From Chromobacterium amazonense (GTDB lineage Bacteria; Pseudomonadota; Gammaproteobacteria; Burkholderiales; Chromobacteriaceae), in the NCBI RefSeq assembly GCF_001855565.1, contig NZ_MKCR01000014.1, positions 1 through 64,000 on the forward strand: a stretch of DNA of 64,000 nucleotides, read 5' to 3'. This document shows, in pieces, positions 19,486-29,045 of this stretch. The notes beneath the pieces were generated by a model, which worked only from the letters and a program-made list of their open reading frames with translations, was not told the DNA's origin and did not search any database. Both the position numbers and the translations under genes were made by a program. Within the stretch, counting starts at the first letter, position 1. Each line of letters starts with the position of its first letter.

Positions 19486-20607
19486 ATGTCGAAAAAAGAT
19501 TATTACGATGTGCTGGGGGTCAACCGCGATGCGTCGGAAGACGACATCAAGAAGGCATATCGCAAGCTGGCGATGAAGTACCACCCGGACCGCAATCCGG
19601 ACAGCAAAGAGGCCGAGGACAAGTTCAAGGAGGTCAAGGAGGCCTACGAGATCCTGTCCGATAGCCAGAAGCGCGGCGCCTATGACCAGTTCGGCCACGC
19701 CGGCGTCGATCCGCAAGCCGGCATGGGCGGCGGAGGCGGCGGGTTTGGCGGCTTCGGCGATTTCGCCGACATCTTCAGCGACATCTTCGGCGGCGGCCAG
19801 CGCGGCGGCGGGCGTTCCAACGTCTACCGCGGCGCCGACCTGCGCTACAACATGGAGATCACGCTGGAAGAGGCGGCGCGCGGCTGCGAGAAGCAGATCC
19901 GCATCCCGTCGCACGAGTCCTGCGCCACCTGCAACGGCACCGGCGCCAAGCCGGGAACGCAGCCCAAGACCTGCTCCACTTGCGGGGGGCATGGCCAGGT
20001 GCGGATGAGCCAGGGCTTCTTCTCCATCCAGCAGACCTGCCCGACCTGCCACGGCAGCGGCAAGCAGATCACTGATCCGTGCACCAGCTGCCACGGCGCC
20101 GGCCAGAAGAAGACCACCAAGACGCTGAACGTGAAGATTCCGGCCGGGGTGGACGAGGGCGACCGCATCCGCCTGGGCGGCGAGGGCGAACCGGGCCAGA
20201 ATGGCGGCCCGGCGGGCGATCTGTATGTGGTGACCCACATCAAGCAGCACGCGGTATTCCAACGCGACGGCATGGATCTGCACTGCGAAATGCCGATCTC
20301 CTTCGCCACCGCGGCGCTGGGCGGCGAAGTGGAGATTCCGACGCTGGACGGCATGGCCAAGGTCAAGATCGCCGCGGAAACCCAGAGCGGCCGCGTCTAC
20401 CGCCTGCGCGGCAAGGGCGTGAAAGCCGTGCGCGGCACCGAGTACGGCGATCTGCATTGCCATGTGATCGTGGAGACGCCGGTCAAGCTGACCGAGCGGC
20501 AGAAGGAGTTGCTGCGCGAGTTCGAGGCGATCAGCCAGGGCGATGTGGCCACCCACAATCCGCGCTCCAAGTCCTTCATGGACAAGCTGCGCGATTTCTT
20601 CGAATAA
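19486..20607 (+). CDS. dnaJ: Chaperone protein DnaJ (Hsp40)
   Basis: A 373-residue type I J-protein, which delivers substrates to DnaK and stimulates its ATPase. The J domain (1-70) has HPD at 33-35. A Gly/Phe-rich stretch follows ([13 protein letters not shown]). The four CxxCxGxG zinc repeats are [24 protein letters not shown] and CTSCHGAG. The C-terminal substrate domains complete the protein. It is the last gene of grpE-dnaK-dnaJ and is followed by a strong terminator. Confidence 0.99.
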   Translation: MSKKDYYDVLGVNRDASEDDIKKAYRKLAMKYHPDRNPDSKEAEDKFKEVKEAYEILSDSQKRGAYDQFGHAGVDPQAGMGGGGGGFGGFGDFADIFSDIFGGGQRGGGRSNVYRGADLRYNMEITLEEAARGCEKQIRIPSHESCATCNGTGAKPGTQPKTCSTCGGHGQVRMSQGFFSIQQTCPTCHGSGKQITDPCTSCHGAGQKKTTKTLNVKIPAGVDEGDRIRLGGEGEPGQNGGPAGDLYVVTHIKQHAVFQRDGMDLHCEMPISFATAALGGEVEIPTLDGMAKVKIAAETQSGRVYRLRGKGVKAVRGTEYGDLHCHVIVETPVKLTERQKELLREFEAISQGDVATHNPRSKSFMDKLRDFFE

Positions 20608-20626
20608 GCGCCGCGCGGCTAAAGCC

Positions 20627-20657
20627 AAAGCCAGCCCACTATGGGCTGGCTTTTTTT
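20627..20657 (+). terminator. Intrinsic terminator after dnaJ
   Basis: AAAGCCAGCCCA and TGGGCTGGCTTT form a 12-pair stem with a 3-base loop, then further T residues. Confidence 0.92.
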
Positions 20658-20674
20658 AATGATATGGCGCCAAG

Positions 20675-20700
20675 CAAAACAGCCACCCTGAGGTGGCTGT
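20675..20700 (-). terminator. Intrinsic terminator after the porin gene
   Basis: On the minus strand ACAGCCACC and GGTGGCTGT pair across TCAG, followed by TTTGC. It lies 31 bases after the porin stop and faces the dnaJ terminator. Confidence 0.75.
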
Positions 20701-20730
20701 CTGCACATTCTAAAACCGGGATGACTTCGC

Positions 20731-21801
20731 TTAGAAGTTGTGCTTCATCATGGCCCAGGCCAGCGTGGACTTCTCTTGACCCAATTTGTTTACGGTCTGC
20801 GCATCCTTATTGTCCTTGCGTTCGCCGTAACCGACTTGCACCAGGGTGTTCTTGCTCAAGGTGTAATCCACCGCGGCGGCCCACTGGCTGGCGCCCAGGC
20901 TGTAGCGCGTGCCGTCTATCTTGGCGTCGCCGCGCTTGGAGTACACGATGGACGGCTTGAAGTTGCCGATGGTGTAGGCGGCGTTCAGGGCCCAGGTGGT
21001 ATTTTCTACTTTATTGCCTCCCGCTACGGGAGCTGGAGTGAGGCCGAGTGTGCTAGCGTCGCCATAGGTGGTCAGCCACTGGTAGCTGGCGGCCAAGTAC
21101 AGGTTGTTGGCGCTGTAGCCGCCTTCCAGGCGGTTGGTGGCGCTGTTGCTGCCGCCCTTGGTGTTCAGCACCCCTGCGTAAGCCCAGGCGCCGAAGAAGC
21201 CGGAATTCTGGTAAGCCAGGCGCAGGCCATACTGTTCGCCCTGCTTCATCTGGCCGGCGGCCTGGTTTTCGCCTGCGCCGTACTGCAGCGTGGCGTTGAA
21301 GCCGTTCCAGGTCGGGGAGTCGTAACGGATGCTGTTCTTGAAGCGGGCGTCGCCGTAGGAGAACAGATCGGTGGCTTCGTACAGCGGGAAGTTGGTGCCC
21401 ATGCTGTCGCGGCGCGGGCCGTACAGGTTGTCGGTGGCTTCCGAGTCGGCCAGCACGTCGCTCAGGTAGCCGACTCGCAACTTGCCGTAAGCGCCATCAA
21501 GGCCGACATAGCTTTCGCGGTTGGCGAAAGTGCCGGAGGCGGTGCCCTTCCCAGCCATGCCGTCCATGGCGAAACCGGTTTCCACCTGCCAGATGGTCTT
21601 CAGGCCGTTGCCCAGGTCCTCGCTGCCCTTGAAGCCGATGCGGCTGCCAAAGTCATCCACGCCGAAGGTGGAATTGTAGTTGTTGGTGCTGTTCTTGGTG
21701 ACGGAAACGCCGGCGCGCAGCGATCCGTACAGGTTGACGTCAGCTTGCGCGAGTGCAGGGATGGCTGCGGCAATGGCCGCAAAGATAATAGTTTTCTTCA
21801 T
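20731..21801 (-). CDS. Gram-negative porin (Neisseria type)
   Basis: A 356-residue trimeric beta-barrel porin for diffusion of small solutes through the outer membrane. The signal peptide is 20 residues, ending PALAQA before DVNLYGSLRAG, the classic betaproteobacterial porin start. Alternating amphipathic strands fill the protein, with 'GSRIGFKGSEDLGNGLKTIWQ' type signatures (given in part: GSRIGFKGSEDLGNG) and the terminal Phe (MMKHNF) needed by the BAM machinery. It has its own sigma70 promoter and its own terminator. Ion selectivity cannot be deduced. Confidence 0.95.
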   Translation of the reverse strand: MKKTIIFAAIAAAIPALAQADVNLYGSLRAGVSVTKNSTNNYNSTFGVDDFGSRIGFKGSEDLGNGLKTIWQVETGFAMDGMAGKGTASGTFANRESYVGLDGAYGKLRVGYLSDVLADSEATDNLYGPRRDSMGTNFPLYEATDLFSYGDARFKNSIRYDSPTWNGFNATLQYGAGENQAAGQMKQGEQYGLRLAYQNSGFFGAWAYAGVLNTKGGSNSATNRLEGGYSANNLYLAASYQWLTTYGDASTLGLTPAPVAGGNKVENTTWALNAAYTIGNFKPSIVYSKRGDAKIDGTRYSLGASQWAAAVDYTLSKNTLVQVGYGERKDNKDAQTVNKLGQEKSTLAWAMMKHNF

Positions 21802-21887
21802 GTTTCTCTAAAGCCCTTTGTTGTCATCAGCCGTGTCGGCCGTTTGTCGGCGATGTGGTTTTTATTCCGCCGTCGTTGGGAGGGCCA

Positions 21888-21915
21888 GTTTTAACTGTGT
21901 CTAAATTGTTGTCAA
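21888..21915 (-). promoter_or_regulatory. Sigma70 promoter of the porin gene
   Basis: Reading on the minus strand, a perfect TTGACA (21915-21910) is followed after 16 bases by TAAAAC (21893-21888). The porin ATG is 87 bases further on, consistent with a fairly long porin leader. Confidence 0.65.
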
Positions 21916-22050
21916 GAAATACAAATTAACAGCCGATGGCGTTGCGCAATTTATGCAATTGAAATTTTACGTGTTGGTATCGATTCATTTTGGAATCTTA
22001 TGTAAATCATTGGCTTAATAATGGTATTTTTCCTTTTTTGTAGTCTTTTA

Positions 22051-22098
22051 TCATATTTATGAAATATGAGTGAAAATTCATTTCAATATTCATTGAAA
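22051..22098. promoter_or_regulatory. Two tandem AT-rich palindromes in the porin-hemB gap
   Basis: TCATATTTATGAAATATGA (22051-22069) has 8-base arms; TTTCAATATTCATTGAAA (22081-22098) has 7-base arms. They lie in a 485-base gap far richer in A and T than its surroundings, between the divergent porin and hemB. They look like binding sites for a dimeric regulator or nucleoid protein. Beyond these and the porin promoter, nothing else was recognised in the gap, and the hemB promoter is unclear. Confidence 0.45.
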
Positions 22099-22181
22099 GC
22101 AGCTGTGACATTTTTTCCAATGCCCTGGCCGCAGGCTTTGAAGTTCATACGTTTTCCTGGGGTTGCAGAATAGGGTGATGA

Positions 22182-23291
<1,110 letters not shown>

Positions 23292-23308
23292 AATGAAACG
23301 ATGAGCCG

Positions 23309-23347
23309 CGCCCCCTGCCCGGAATGGGGCTGGGGGCGTTTTTTTTT
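23309..23347 (+). terminator. Intrinsic terminator after hemB
   Basis: CGCCCCC-T-GCCC pairs with GGGC-T-GGGGGCG (one T-T mismatch), followed by a run of nine T residues, 17 bases after the hemB stop. Confidence 0.85.
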
Positions 23348-23360
23348 GAGGGAGGGCATC

Positions 23361-23573
23361 ATGGACCTGCTGCATTCCACCTGGTTCTGGGTTGTGATCA
23401 TCGCCGCGCCGGCCATCACGGTGGTTGGCGTGCTGGCCAGGTTGGCCAAGCGCGAACCGCCGATCCAGCTGCCGCCCGGCGTGGCGCCGCTGGCTTGGGA
23501 TGATGAAGAAGATGCGCCGGCTGGCGAAGCGGAAAAGTTGCGGGAAGGTGACAGAGTCCCGCCAAAACACTGA
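23361..23573 (+). CDS. Small single-helix membrane protein, unknown
   Basis: A 70-residue protein. Residues 6-28 (STWFWVVIIAAPAITVVGVLA) form one membrane helix (quoted here to its core, WFWVVIIAAPAITVVGVL). The remainder is short, acidic and proline-rich (APLAWDDEEDAPAGEAE). GAGGGAGGG precedes the ATG by 5 bases, a very strong ribosome site, which supports real translation. It follows the hemB terminator, so it may need its own promoter or read-through. No family was recognised. Confidence 0.6.
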   Translation: MDLLHSTWFWVVIIAAPAITVVGVLARLAKREPPIQLPPGVAPLAWDDEEDAPAGEAEKLREGDRVPPKH

Positions 23574-23657
23574 TAACTGTCACTGCTGGCGATGAGTGCG
23601 CTGGGCTAGAATGGCTACAGTTTTCGTGGCGCGCCGCCGCGGGCGGGGCGCGGTGCC

Positions 23658-23688
23658 TTCGGACGCGGGTTCGATTCCCGTCTCCGGC
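23658..23688 (+). other. tRNA/tmRNA T-arm and acceptor-like fragment
   Basis: GCGGGTTCGATTCCCGT (23665-23681) folds as a perfect T arm with the TTCGATT loop. The TTCGGAC just before it matches the 3' end of many tmRNAs. It is followed by CTCCGGC, but no complementary 5' acceptor strand, D arm or anticodon arm is present within 90 bases upstream. It is therefore a 3' remnant or a chance match, not a working tRNA. It ends 17 bases before kbl. Confidence 0.4.
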
Positions 23689-23705
23689 CTATGCAAAGGA
23701 TTGTC

Positions 23706-24905
23706 ATGAATCATACTTACCTGGCCCATCTGCAAGCCACGCTGGCCCAAATCAAAGCCGATGGTTATGAAAAACCGGAACGCGTGATCGCAACGCCGCA
23801 AAGTTCCGACATCGCGCTGGCCGGCGGCGAGCAGGTGCTGAACTTCTGCGCCAACAACTACCTGGGCCTGGCCGACGACAAGCGCCTGGTGCTGGCCGCC
23901 AAGACCGGCATGGACCATTACGGCTACGGTTGCGCCTCGGTGCGTTTCATCTGCGGCACGCAAACCATCCACAAGCATCTGGAAAAATCCATTTCCGAAT
24001 TCCTGGGCACCGACGACACCATTCTTTACTCCAGCTGTTTCGACGCCAACGGCGGCGTGTTCGAAACGCTGCTGAGCGAAGAGGACGCGGTGATCTCCGA
24101 CGAGCTGAACCACGCCTCCATCATTGACGGCGTGCGCCTGTCCAAGGCCAAGCGTTTCCGCTACAAGAACAACGACATGGCCGATCTGGAGGCGCAACTG
24201 ATCGCCGCCGAGGAAGCCGGCGCGCGCTTTAAGTTGATCGTCACCGACGGCGTGTTCTCGATGGACGGCATCATCGCCAACCTGAAGGGCCTGTGCGAAG
24301 TGGCCGACCGCCACAGCGCCATCGTGATGGTGGACGACTCCCATGCCGTCGGCTTCATCGGCGAAACCGGCGCCGGCACGCCTGAGCTGTGCGGCGTGGC
24401 CGAGCGCGTGGACATATATACCGGCACGCTGGGCAAGGCGCTGGGCGGCGCGTCCGGCGGTTATGTGGCCGCGCGCCAGCCGATTGTGGACCTGCTGCGC
24501 CAGCGCTCGCGTCCGTATCTGTTCTCCAACACGCTGGCCCCGGCCATCGCCGCCGCCAGCGTGGAAGTGTTGAACATCCTGAAGAGCGGCGAAGGCGCCG
24601 AGCTGCGCGCCAAGGTGCGCCGCAACGCCGAGCTGTTCCGCAAGGAAATGTCCGCCGCCGGCTTCACCCTGGTGCCGGGCCAGCACCCCATCATCCCGGT
24701 GATGCTGGGCGATGCCCGCCTAGCCGGCGAAATGGCCGCCAAGCTGCTGGCCGAAGGCGTGTACGTGATCGGCTTCTCCTATCCTGTGGTGCCCAAGGGC
24801 AAGGCGCGCATTCGCACCCAGATGTCCGCCGCGCACAGCGAAGAGCAAGTGCTGAAAGCGGTGGCCGCGTTCACCAAGGTGGGCCGCGAACTGGGTGTGA
24901 TTTAA
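23706..24905 (+). CDS. kbl: 2-amino-3-ketobutyrate coenzyme A ligase (glycine C-acetyltransferase)
   Basis: A 399-residue PLP enzyme that cleaves 2-amino-3-oxobutyrate with CoA to glycine and acetyl-CoA, the second step of threonine breakdown. The PLP lysine is K244 in [15 protein letters not shown], and [13 protein letters not shown] carries the cofactor aspartate and histidine. The start at 23706 follows AAAGGA by 5 bases; an upstream ATG at 23691 lacks one. Its partner tdh follows after a 109-base palindromic repeat. Confidence 0.97.
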   Translation: MNHTYLAHLQATLAQIKADGYEKPERVIATPQSSDIALAGGEQVLNFCANNYLGLADDKRLVLAAKTGMDHYGYGCASVRFICGTQTIHKHLEKSISEFLGTDDTILYSSCFDANGGVFETLLSEEDAVISDELNHASIIDGVRLSKAKRFRYKNNDMADLEAQLIAAEEAGARFKLIVTDGVFSMDGIIANLKGLCEVADRHSAIVMVDDSHAVGFIGETGAGTPELCGVAERVDIYTGTLGKALGGASGGYVAARQPIVDLLRQRSRPYLFSNTLAPAIAAASVEVLNILKSGEGAELRAKVRRNAELFRKEMSAAGFTLVPGQHPIIPVMLGDARLAGEMAAKLLAEGVYVIGFSYPVVPKGKARIRTQMSAAHSEEQVLKAVAAFTKVGRELGVI

Positions 24906-24915
24906 GTCAGGAATG

Positions 24916-25024
24916 AGCCACGGAACCACACGGAAAGGCACGGAATAAAACCGAGGGATGGGTCTCTTTGGCGTTTTTCAAGGGGCGGCAGCCTTTCCGT
25001 GTTCTTCCGAGTGTTTCCGTGGCT
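24916..25024. repeat. Palindromic intergenic repeat (CCACGGAA type) between kbl and tdh
   Basis: Arms of about 31 bases beginning AGCCACGGAA and ending TTCCGTGGCT pair imperfectly across an internal stretch; each arm repeats CACGGAA units. CCACGGAA-rich palindromes of this kind are scattered between genes in many proteobacteria and are thought to be mobile intergenic units. It lies within the kbl-tdh transcription unit and would fold into a long hairpin in the RNA. Confidence 0.65.
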
Positions 25025-25066
25025 AAAAATATTGTCGCAACATGCCGCGGCAAGGATGAGGTTTCC

Positions 25067-26092
25067 ATGAAAGCACTAGCCAAACTGCAGGCCGCGCCCG
25101 GCCTGACCATGACCGATGTTCCGATGCCGGAAGTCGGCCACAACGATCTGTTGATCAAGATCACCAAGACCGCGATCTGCGGCACCGACATCCATATCTG
25201 GAACTGGGACGAGTGGTCGCAGAAGACTATCCCGGTGCCGATGCACGTCGGCCATGAGTACGTCGGCGTCGTCGCCGGCATGGGTTCGGAAGTGCAGGGC
25301 TTTAAGATCGGCCAGCGCGTGTCCGGCGAAGGCCATATCACCTGCGGCTATTGCCGCAATTGCCGTGCCGGCCGCCGCCACTTGTGTCGCAACACCACCG
25401 GCGTCGGCGTCAACCGCGAAGGCGCGTTCGCCGAATACCTGGTGATTCCGGCCTTCAACGCCTTCCCGATTCCGGACGACATCTCCGACGACTTGGCCTC
25501 CATCTTCGACCCGTTCGGCAACGCCGTGCACACCGCGCTGTCGTTCAACCTGGTGGGCGAGGACGTGCTGATCACCGGCGCCGGCCCAATTGGCATCATG
25601 GCGGTGGCCATCGCCAAGCATGTCGGCGCGCGCCATGTCGTGATCACCGACGTCAACGATTACCGCCTGGAGCTGGCCAAGAAGATGGGCGCCACCCGCG
25701 CGGTCAATGTCGCCAAGGAAGACCTGAAGGCGGTGATGCAGGAGCTGCACATGACTGAGGGCTTCGACGTGGGCCTGGAAATGTCCGGCAATCCGCAGGC
25801 CTTCCGCCAGATGCTGGAGACGATGAACCACGGCGGCAAGGTGGCGCTGTTGGGCATTCCGCCGTCCAATACCGCCATCGACTGGAACCAGGTGATCTTC
25901 AAGGGCCTGGAAATCAAGGGCATCTACGGCCGCGAGATGTTCGAGACCTGGTACAAGATGGTGGCGCTGATCCAGTCCGGCCTGGACATCCGCCCCATCA
26001 TCACCCACCACTTCAAGGTTGATGACTTCGAGCAAGGCTTCGCCGCCATGCTGTCCGGCCAGAGCGGCAAGGTGATTTTGGACTGGCAGTAA
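25067..26092 (+). CDS. tdh: L-threonine 3-dehydrogenase
   Basis: A 341-residue zinc- and NAD-dependent enzyme oxidising threonine to 2-amino-3-ketobutyrate, the substrate of Kbl. Catalytic-zinc residues include C38 (TAICGTD) and H63-E64 (VGHEYVGVV). The structural zinc cysteines are C93, C96, C99 and C107 ([15 protein letters not shown]). The Rossmann motif GAGPIG follows near 175. The start at 25067 gives the normal length and has AAGGATGAGG upstream. A strong terminator follows. Confidence 0.97.
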   Translation: MKALAKLQAAPGLTMTDVPMPEVGHNDLLIKITKTAICGTDIHIWNWDEWSQKTIPVPMHVGHEYVGVVAGMGSEVQGFKIGQRVSGEGHITCGYCRNCRAGRRHLCRNTTGVGVNREGAFAEYLVIPAFNAFPIPDDISDDLASIFDPFGNAVHTALSFNLVGEDVLITGAGPIGIMAVAIAKHVGARHVVITDVNDYRLELAKKMGATRAVNVAKEDLKAVMQELHMTEGFDVGLEMSGNPQAFRQMLETMNHGGKVALLGIPPSNTAIDWNQVIFKGLEIKGIYGREMFETWYKMVALIQSGLDIRPIITHHFKVDDFEQGFAAMLSGQSGKVILDWQ

Positions 26093-26113
26093 ATTCTAGC
26101 CTGCGCCTTCAGT

Positions 26114-26143
26114 AAGGCCGCCCGTTTTCCGGGCGGCCTTTTT
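26114..26143 (+). terminator. Intrinsic terminator after tdh
   Basis: AAGGCCGCCCG and CGGGCGGCCTT pair over a TTTTC loop and run into TTTG. Confidence 0.92.
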
Positions 26144-26272
26144 GTTTTCTGGCACGCAAGGACTTGGCGAGCAGGCTCATGGCAAAGCCCTCGGCTTGAC
26201 CGCCATCAACTAGCGCCGGACCGCTAGCTGGATAATCAGAAGCTAATAAATATCCTGGTGAAGGAGAGGCTG

Positions 26273-27589
26273 ATGATTGCGGTGATAGGCGCCGGGGTGT
26301 CCGGCTTGTCGTGTGCCTGGTGGTTGCAGCGCCAGGGGGCGGCGGTAAGCGTGTTCGAGGCCGCCGACAGGGTCGGCGGCAAGGTCAGGACGGAGCAGGG
26401 AGAGGCGCTATGCGAAGCGGGGCCGCATACCCTGCTGGCGGATGAGGAGCTGTTGCAATGGCTGCCGTCGCTGGGGCTGGAGCCGGTGTGGCCGCATCGC
26501 GACGGCCGGCAGCGCTATGTCCTGCTCAATGGCCGCTATCGGCGGCTGCCTGCCGGCCCATTGCAGCTGCTGGGCGGCGATTTGCTGAGCTGGCGCGCCA
26601 AATGGCAGGTCGTAGCCGGCATGCTCAGGTCGGGCGAGGAGACGGCCGGCTTGGATAGCGTCGCCGCCTTTTGCGATTCGCGCTTTGGCCGCGAGGTGCT
26701 GTCGCGGGTGATGGATCCCATGGTGGGCGGCATTTTCGCCGGCGATCCGCGCGAGCTGCGGCTGGAGGAAACCCTGCCGGATCTGGCCGAGGCGGCGCAA
26801 TGCCGCGGGCCCTTCTTAGGCGGCTTGATGCGGATGAACCGCCGCTTGGGCCGCCGCCGCGGCTGCACCCTGCGCGGCGGCTTGCAGCAATTGCCGCGCC
26901 AGTTGGCGCGGGATCTCGATGTCCGTTTGAACACCGCGGTGACCGCGCTGAGGCGGGAGGGGGCCGGCTGGCGCCTGCGCACTAGTTCCGGCTGGACTTA
27001 TGCGGAGCAGGTGGTGCTGGCTTTGCCGGCCTCCCAGGCCGCCATGCTGCTGCACCCGCTGGCGCCGGCATTGGCCGATGCCTGTCGGCGCATTCCCTAT
27101 GCGCCGCTGGCGGTGGTGTCTACCTTGCTGGATGCCGATGCCTTGGCCAGTCCCTTGCCCGGCGGCGGCGCGCTGCACCCGCATGGCGAGGACGCCTTGA
27201 CGCTGGGTTATCTCTCGGTCAGCGCCAGCTACCCGCATGTCTGCCAAGACGATAAGCGGCTCTTGACCTGTTTCATCGGCGGGCGTCGTCGTCCCGACTT
27301 GCTGCGTTTGAGCGACGAAGATTTGTTGTCTCGGGTCAATGCCGAGCTTGACGAGTTGTTCGGTTTGCGCGCCGCGCCGCTGTCGCAGCGGATTACCCGC
27401 TGGCAGGAGGCTTTGCCTCAGGGCACGGCGCTGCAGGGGCGCGTGCGGCGCCTGGCGCAGCCGCTGGCGGGGCAGGGCCTGCATCTGTGCGTGAACTGGC
27501 TCGACGGGGTTTCGCTGGCCGATTGCCTGCGCAAGGGGCGGCGGCTGGCGGACCGCTTGGGCGGCTTTGGCCGTTCCGGCTTTGCGTGA
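26273..27589 (+). CDS. hemY: Oxygen-dependent protoporphyrinogen oxidase-type FAD enzyme
   Basis: A 438-residue FAD-dependent amine-oxidase-fold protein. The ADP-binding motif IGAGVSGLSCAWWLQRQG is near residue 4, with FEAADRVGGKVRT following. 'MDPMVGGIFAGDPRELRLEE' type sequence (MVGGIFAGDP) and the C-terminal GLHLCVNWLDGVSLADCL match the HemY form of protoporphyrinogen IX oxidase, the penultimate step of haem synthesis. AAGGAG lies 6 bases before the ATG; a GTG at 26258 is a poorer start. Some naming schemes call this form HemG. hemB lies 3 kb upstream, but not in the same transcript. Confidence 0.85.
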   Translation: MIAVIGAGVSGLSCAWWLQRQGAAVSVFEAADRVGGKVRTEQGEALCEAGPHTLLADEELLQWLPSLGLEPVWPHRDGRQRYVLLNGRYRRLPAGPLQLLGGDLLSWRAKWQVVAGMLRSGEETAGLDSVAAFCDSRFGREVLSRVMDPMVGGIFAGDPRELRLEETLPDLAEAAQCRGPFLGGLMRMNRRLGRRRGCTLRGGLQQLPRQLARDLDVRLNTAVTALRREGAGWRLRTSSGWTYAEQVVLALPASQAAMLLHPLAPALADACRRIPYAPLAVVSTLLDADALASPLPGGGALHPHGEDALTLGYLSVSASYPHVCQDDKRLLTCFIGGRRRPDLLRLSDEDLLSRVNAELDELFGLRAAPLSQRITRWQEALPQGTALQGRVRRLAQPLAGQGLHLCVNWLDGVSLADCLRKGRRLADRLGGFGRSGFA

Positions 27590-27609
27590 GCGGCGGCAGG
27601 CGGTAGAAT
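27582..27609 (+). promoter_or_regulatory. Candidate promoter of glyQ
   Basis: TTGCGT (27582-27587) and TAGAAT (27604-27609) are separated by 16 bases. It overlaps the end of the hemY-type gene and would give a leader of about 30 bases. glyQ itself has no clear ribosome site. Confidence 0.5.
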
Positions 27610-27645
27610 CGACGTTTATTTGTCAAATTTTCCATCGACACGTTT

Positions 27646-28536
27646 ATGCTTACCTTCCAGGAAATCATCCTCAAGCTCCAGCACTACTGGAACCGCCAGG
27701 GCTGCGCGCTGCTGCAGCCTTACGATACCGAAGTGGGCGCCGGCACCTCGCACACCGCCACCTTCCTGCGCGCGCTGGGTCCTGAGCCCTGGAACGCCGC
27801 CTACGTGCAGCCCAGCCGCCGCCCCAAGGACGGCCGCTACGGCGAGAACCCTAACCGCTTGTTCCAGCACCACCAGTTCCAGGTGGTGCTCAAGCCGTCT
27901 CCGTCCAACATCCAGGAGCTGTACCTGGGCTCGCTGCAGGAACTGGGCCTGGACCCGACGGTGCAGGACATCCGCTTTGTCGAGGACGACTGGGAAAACC
28001 CGACGCTGGGGGCCTGGGGCCTGGGCTGGGAAGTGTGGCTGAACGGCATGGAAGTGACGCAGTTCACCTATTTCCAGCAAGTGGGCGGCCTCGATTGCAA
28101 GCCGGTGCTGGGCGAGATCACTTATGGCCTGGAGCGCCTGGCCATGTATCTGCAGGGCGTGGAAAACGTCTACGACCTGATCTGGACCCATCTGCCGGAC
28201 GGCCAGCCGGTGACCTACGGCAATGTGTTCTATCAGAACGAGGTGGAGCAGTCCAAGTACGCTTTCGAGCACAGCAATGTCGAGCTGCTATTCCGCCAGT
28301 TCAACGATTACGAAGCCGAGGCGAAAAAGCTGCTGGACGCCAGCCTGCCGCTGCCGGCGTATGAAATGATCCTGAAGGCGGGCCACACCTTCAACCTGCT
28401 GGATGCGCGCGGCTCCATCTCCGTGACCGAGCGCGCCGCCTACATCGGCCGCATCCGCAACCTGTCGCGCGGCGTGGCGCAGGCGTATTACGATGCGCGG
28501 GAGGCCCTGGGCTTCCCGATGTGCCGAAAGGATTGA
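27646..28536 (+). CDS. glyQ: Glycyl-tRNA synthetase alpha subunit
   Basis: A 296-residue catalytic subunit of the tetrameric alpha2-beta2 glycyl-tRNA synthetase. The start [20 protein letters not shown], then [39 protein letters not shown] and [10 protein letters not shown] are all family hallmarks. No Shine-Dalgarno sequence is evident before the ATG. The beta subunit gene follows after a small secreted-protein gene, an unusual insertion in the glyQS pair. Confidence 0.97.
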   Translation: MLTFQEIILKLQHYWNRQGCALLQPYDTEVGAGTSHTATFLRALGPEPWNAAYVQPSRRPKDGRYGENPNRLFQHHQFQVVLKPSPSNIQELYLGSLQELGLDPTVQDIRFVEDDWENPTLGAWGLGWEVWLNGMEVTQFTYFQQVGGLDCKPVLGEITYGLERLAMYLQGVENVYDLIWTHLPDGQPVTYGNVFYQNEVEQSKYAFEHSNVELLFRQFNDYEAEAKKLLDASLPLPAYEMILKAGHTFNLLDARGSISVTERAAYIGRIRNLSRGVAQAYYDAREALGFPMCRKD

Positions 28537-28604
28537 CCGTTTTGCGATGCGGCCATCGCCTATGCTGTTAAGGCTGGCAAGTCCAGCCTGACCGATAGGA
28601 GAGG

Positions 28605-29030
28605 ATGATGAGAGCGTGTGCCGCGATGTTGCTGCTGGCGAGCTTGCCGGCCTGGGCCGAGCAAGCGGCCGACTGGGTGGTGTACCGGGACGGCGGCCAG
28701 CTGCAGCTGGCGATAGATGGAAATGCGTTGTGGCTGGGCAAGGACGGACTGGTGCATTTCATCAACCAGGAGCGCTTTGCCAAGCAGCACTACGAAAAGC
28801 CGTACAAGCTCTATTTCTACATCCGCCGCACCACTGGCTACGCCGATTGCAAGCAGTACCAGTATGTGTTTGTCGGTTCAGAGTATTTTGACCAAAACAA
28901 CAAGCACCTGTTTTCCACGATGTTCCCGGTGCCGCGCTATGCCTGGAAGTGGCAGCCGGTGAACGAGGATTCGGTCGCCCACGCCATGATGAAGGTGATC
29001 TGCGACGCGGCCGGAAATGCCTCCCAATAA
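28605..29030 (+). CDS. Secreted protein of unknown function between glyQ and glyS
   Basis: A 141-residue protein with a signal peptide (MMRACAAMLLLASLPAWA). The mature part has two cysteines (GYADCKQYQYVF and MKVICDAA), possibly a disulfide, and an order of strands with a DC motif that loosely recalls the surface-adhesin E family. That resemblance is weak. AGGAGAGG precedes two tandem ATG codons. It lies 68 bases after glyQ and 15 before glyS and is very likely co-transcribed with both. A small hairpin (AGGCTGG / CCAGCCT, 28571-28589) precedes it. The role is unknown. Confidence 0.75.
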   Translation: MMRACAAMLLLASLPAWAEQAADWVVYRDGGQLQLAIDGNALWLGKDGLVHFINQERFAKQHYEKPYKLYFYIRRTTGYADCKQYQYVFVGSEYFDQNNKHLFSTMFPVPRYAWKWQPVNEDSVAHAMMKVICDAAGNASQ

Positions 29031-29045
29031 TTGAAACCGAAGAGA

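Noticed and set aside
23613..23690. Complete tRNA gene before kbl
   Set aside because: Only the T arm and a 3' acceptor-like strand are present; no D arm, anticodon arm or matching 5' acceptor could be found.
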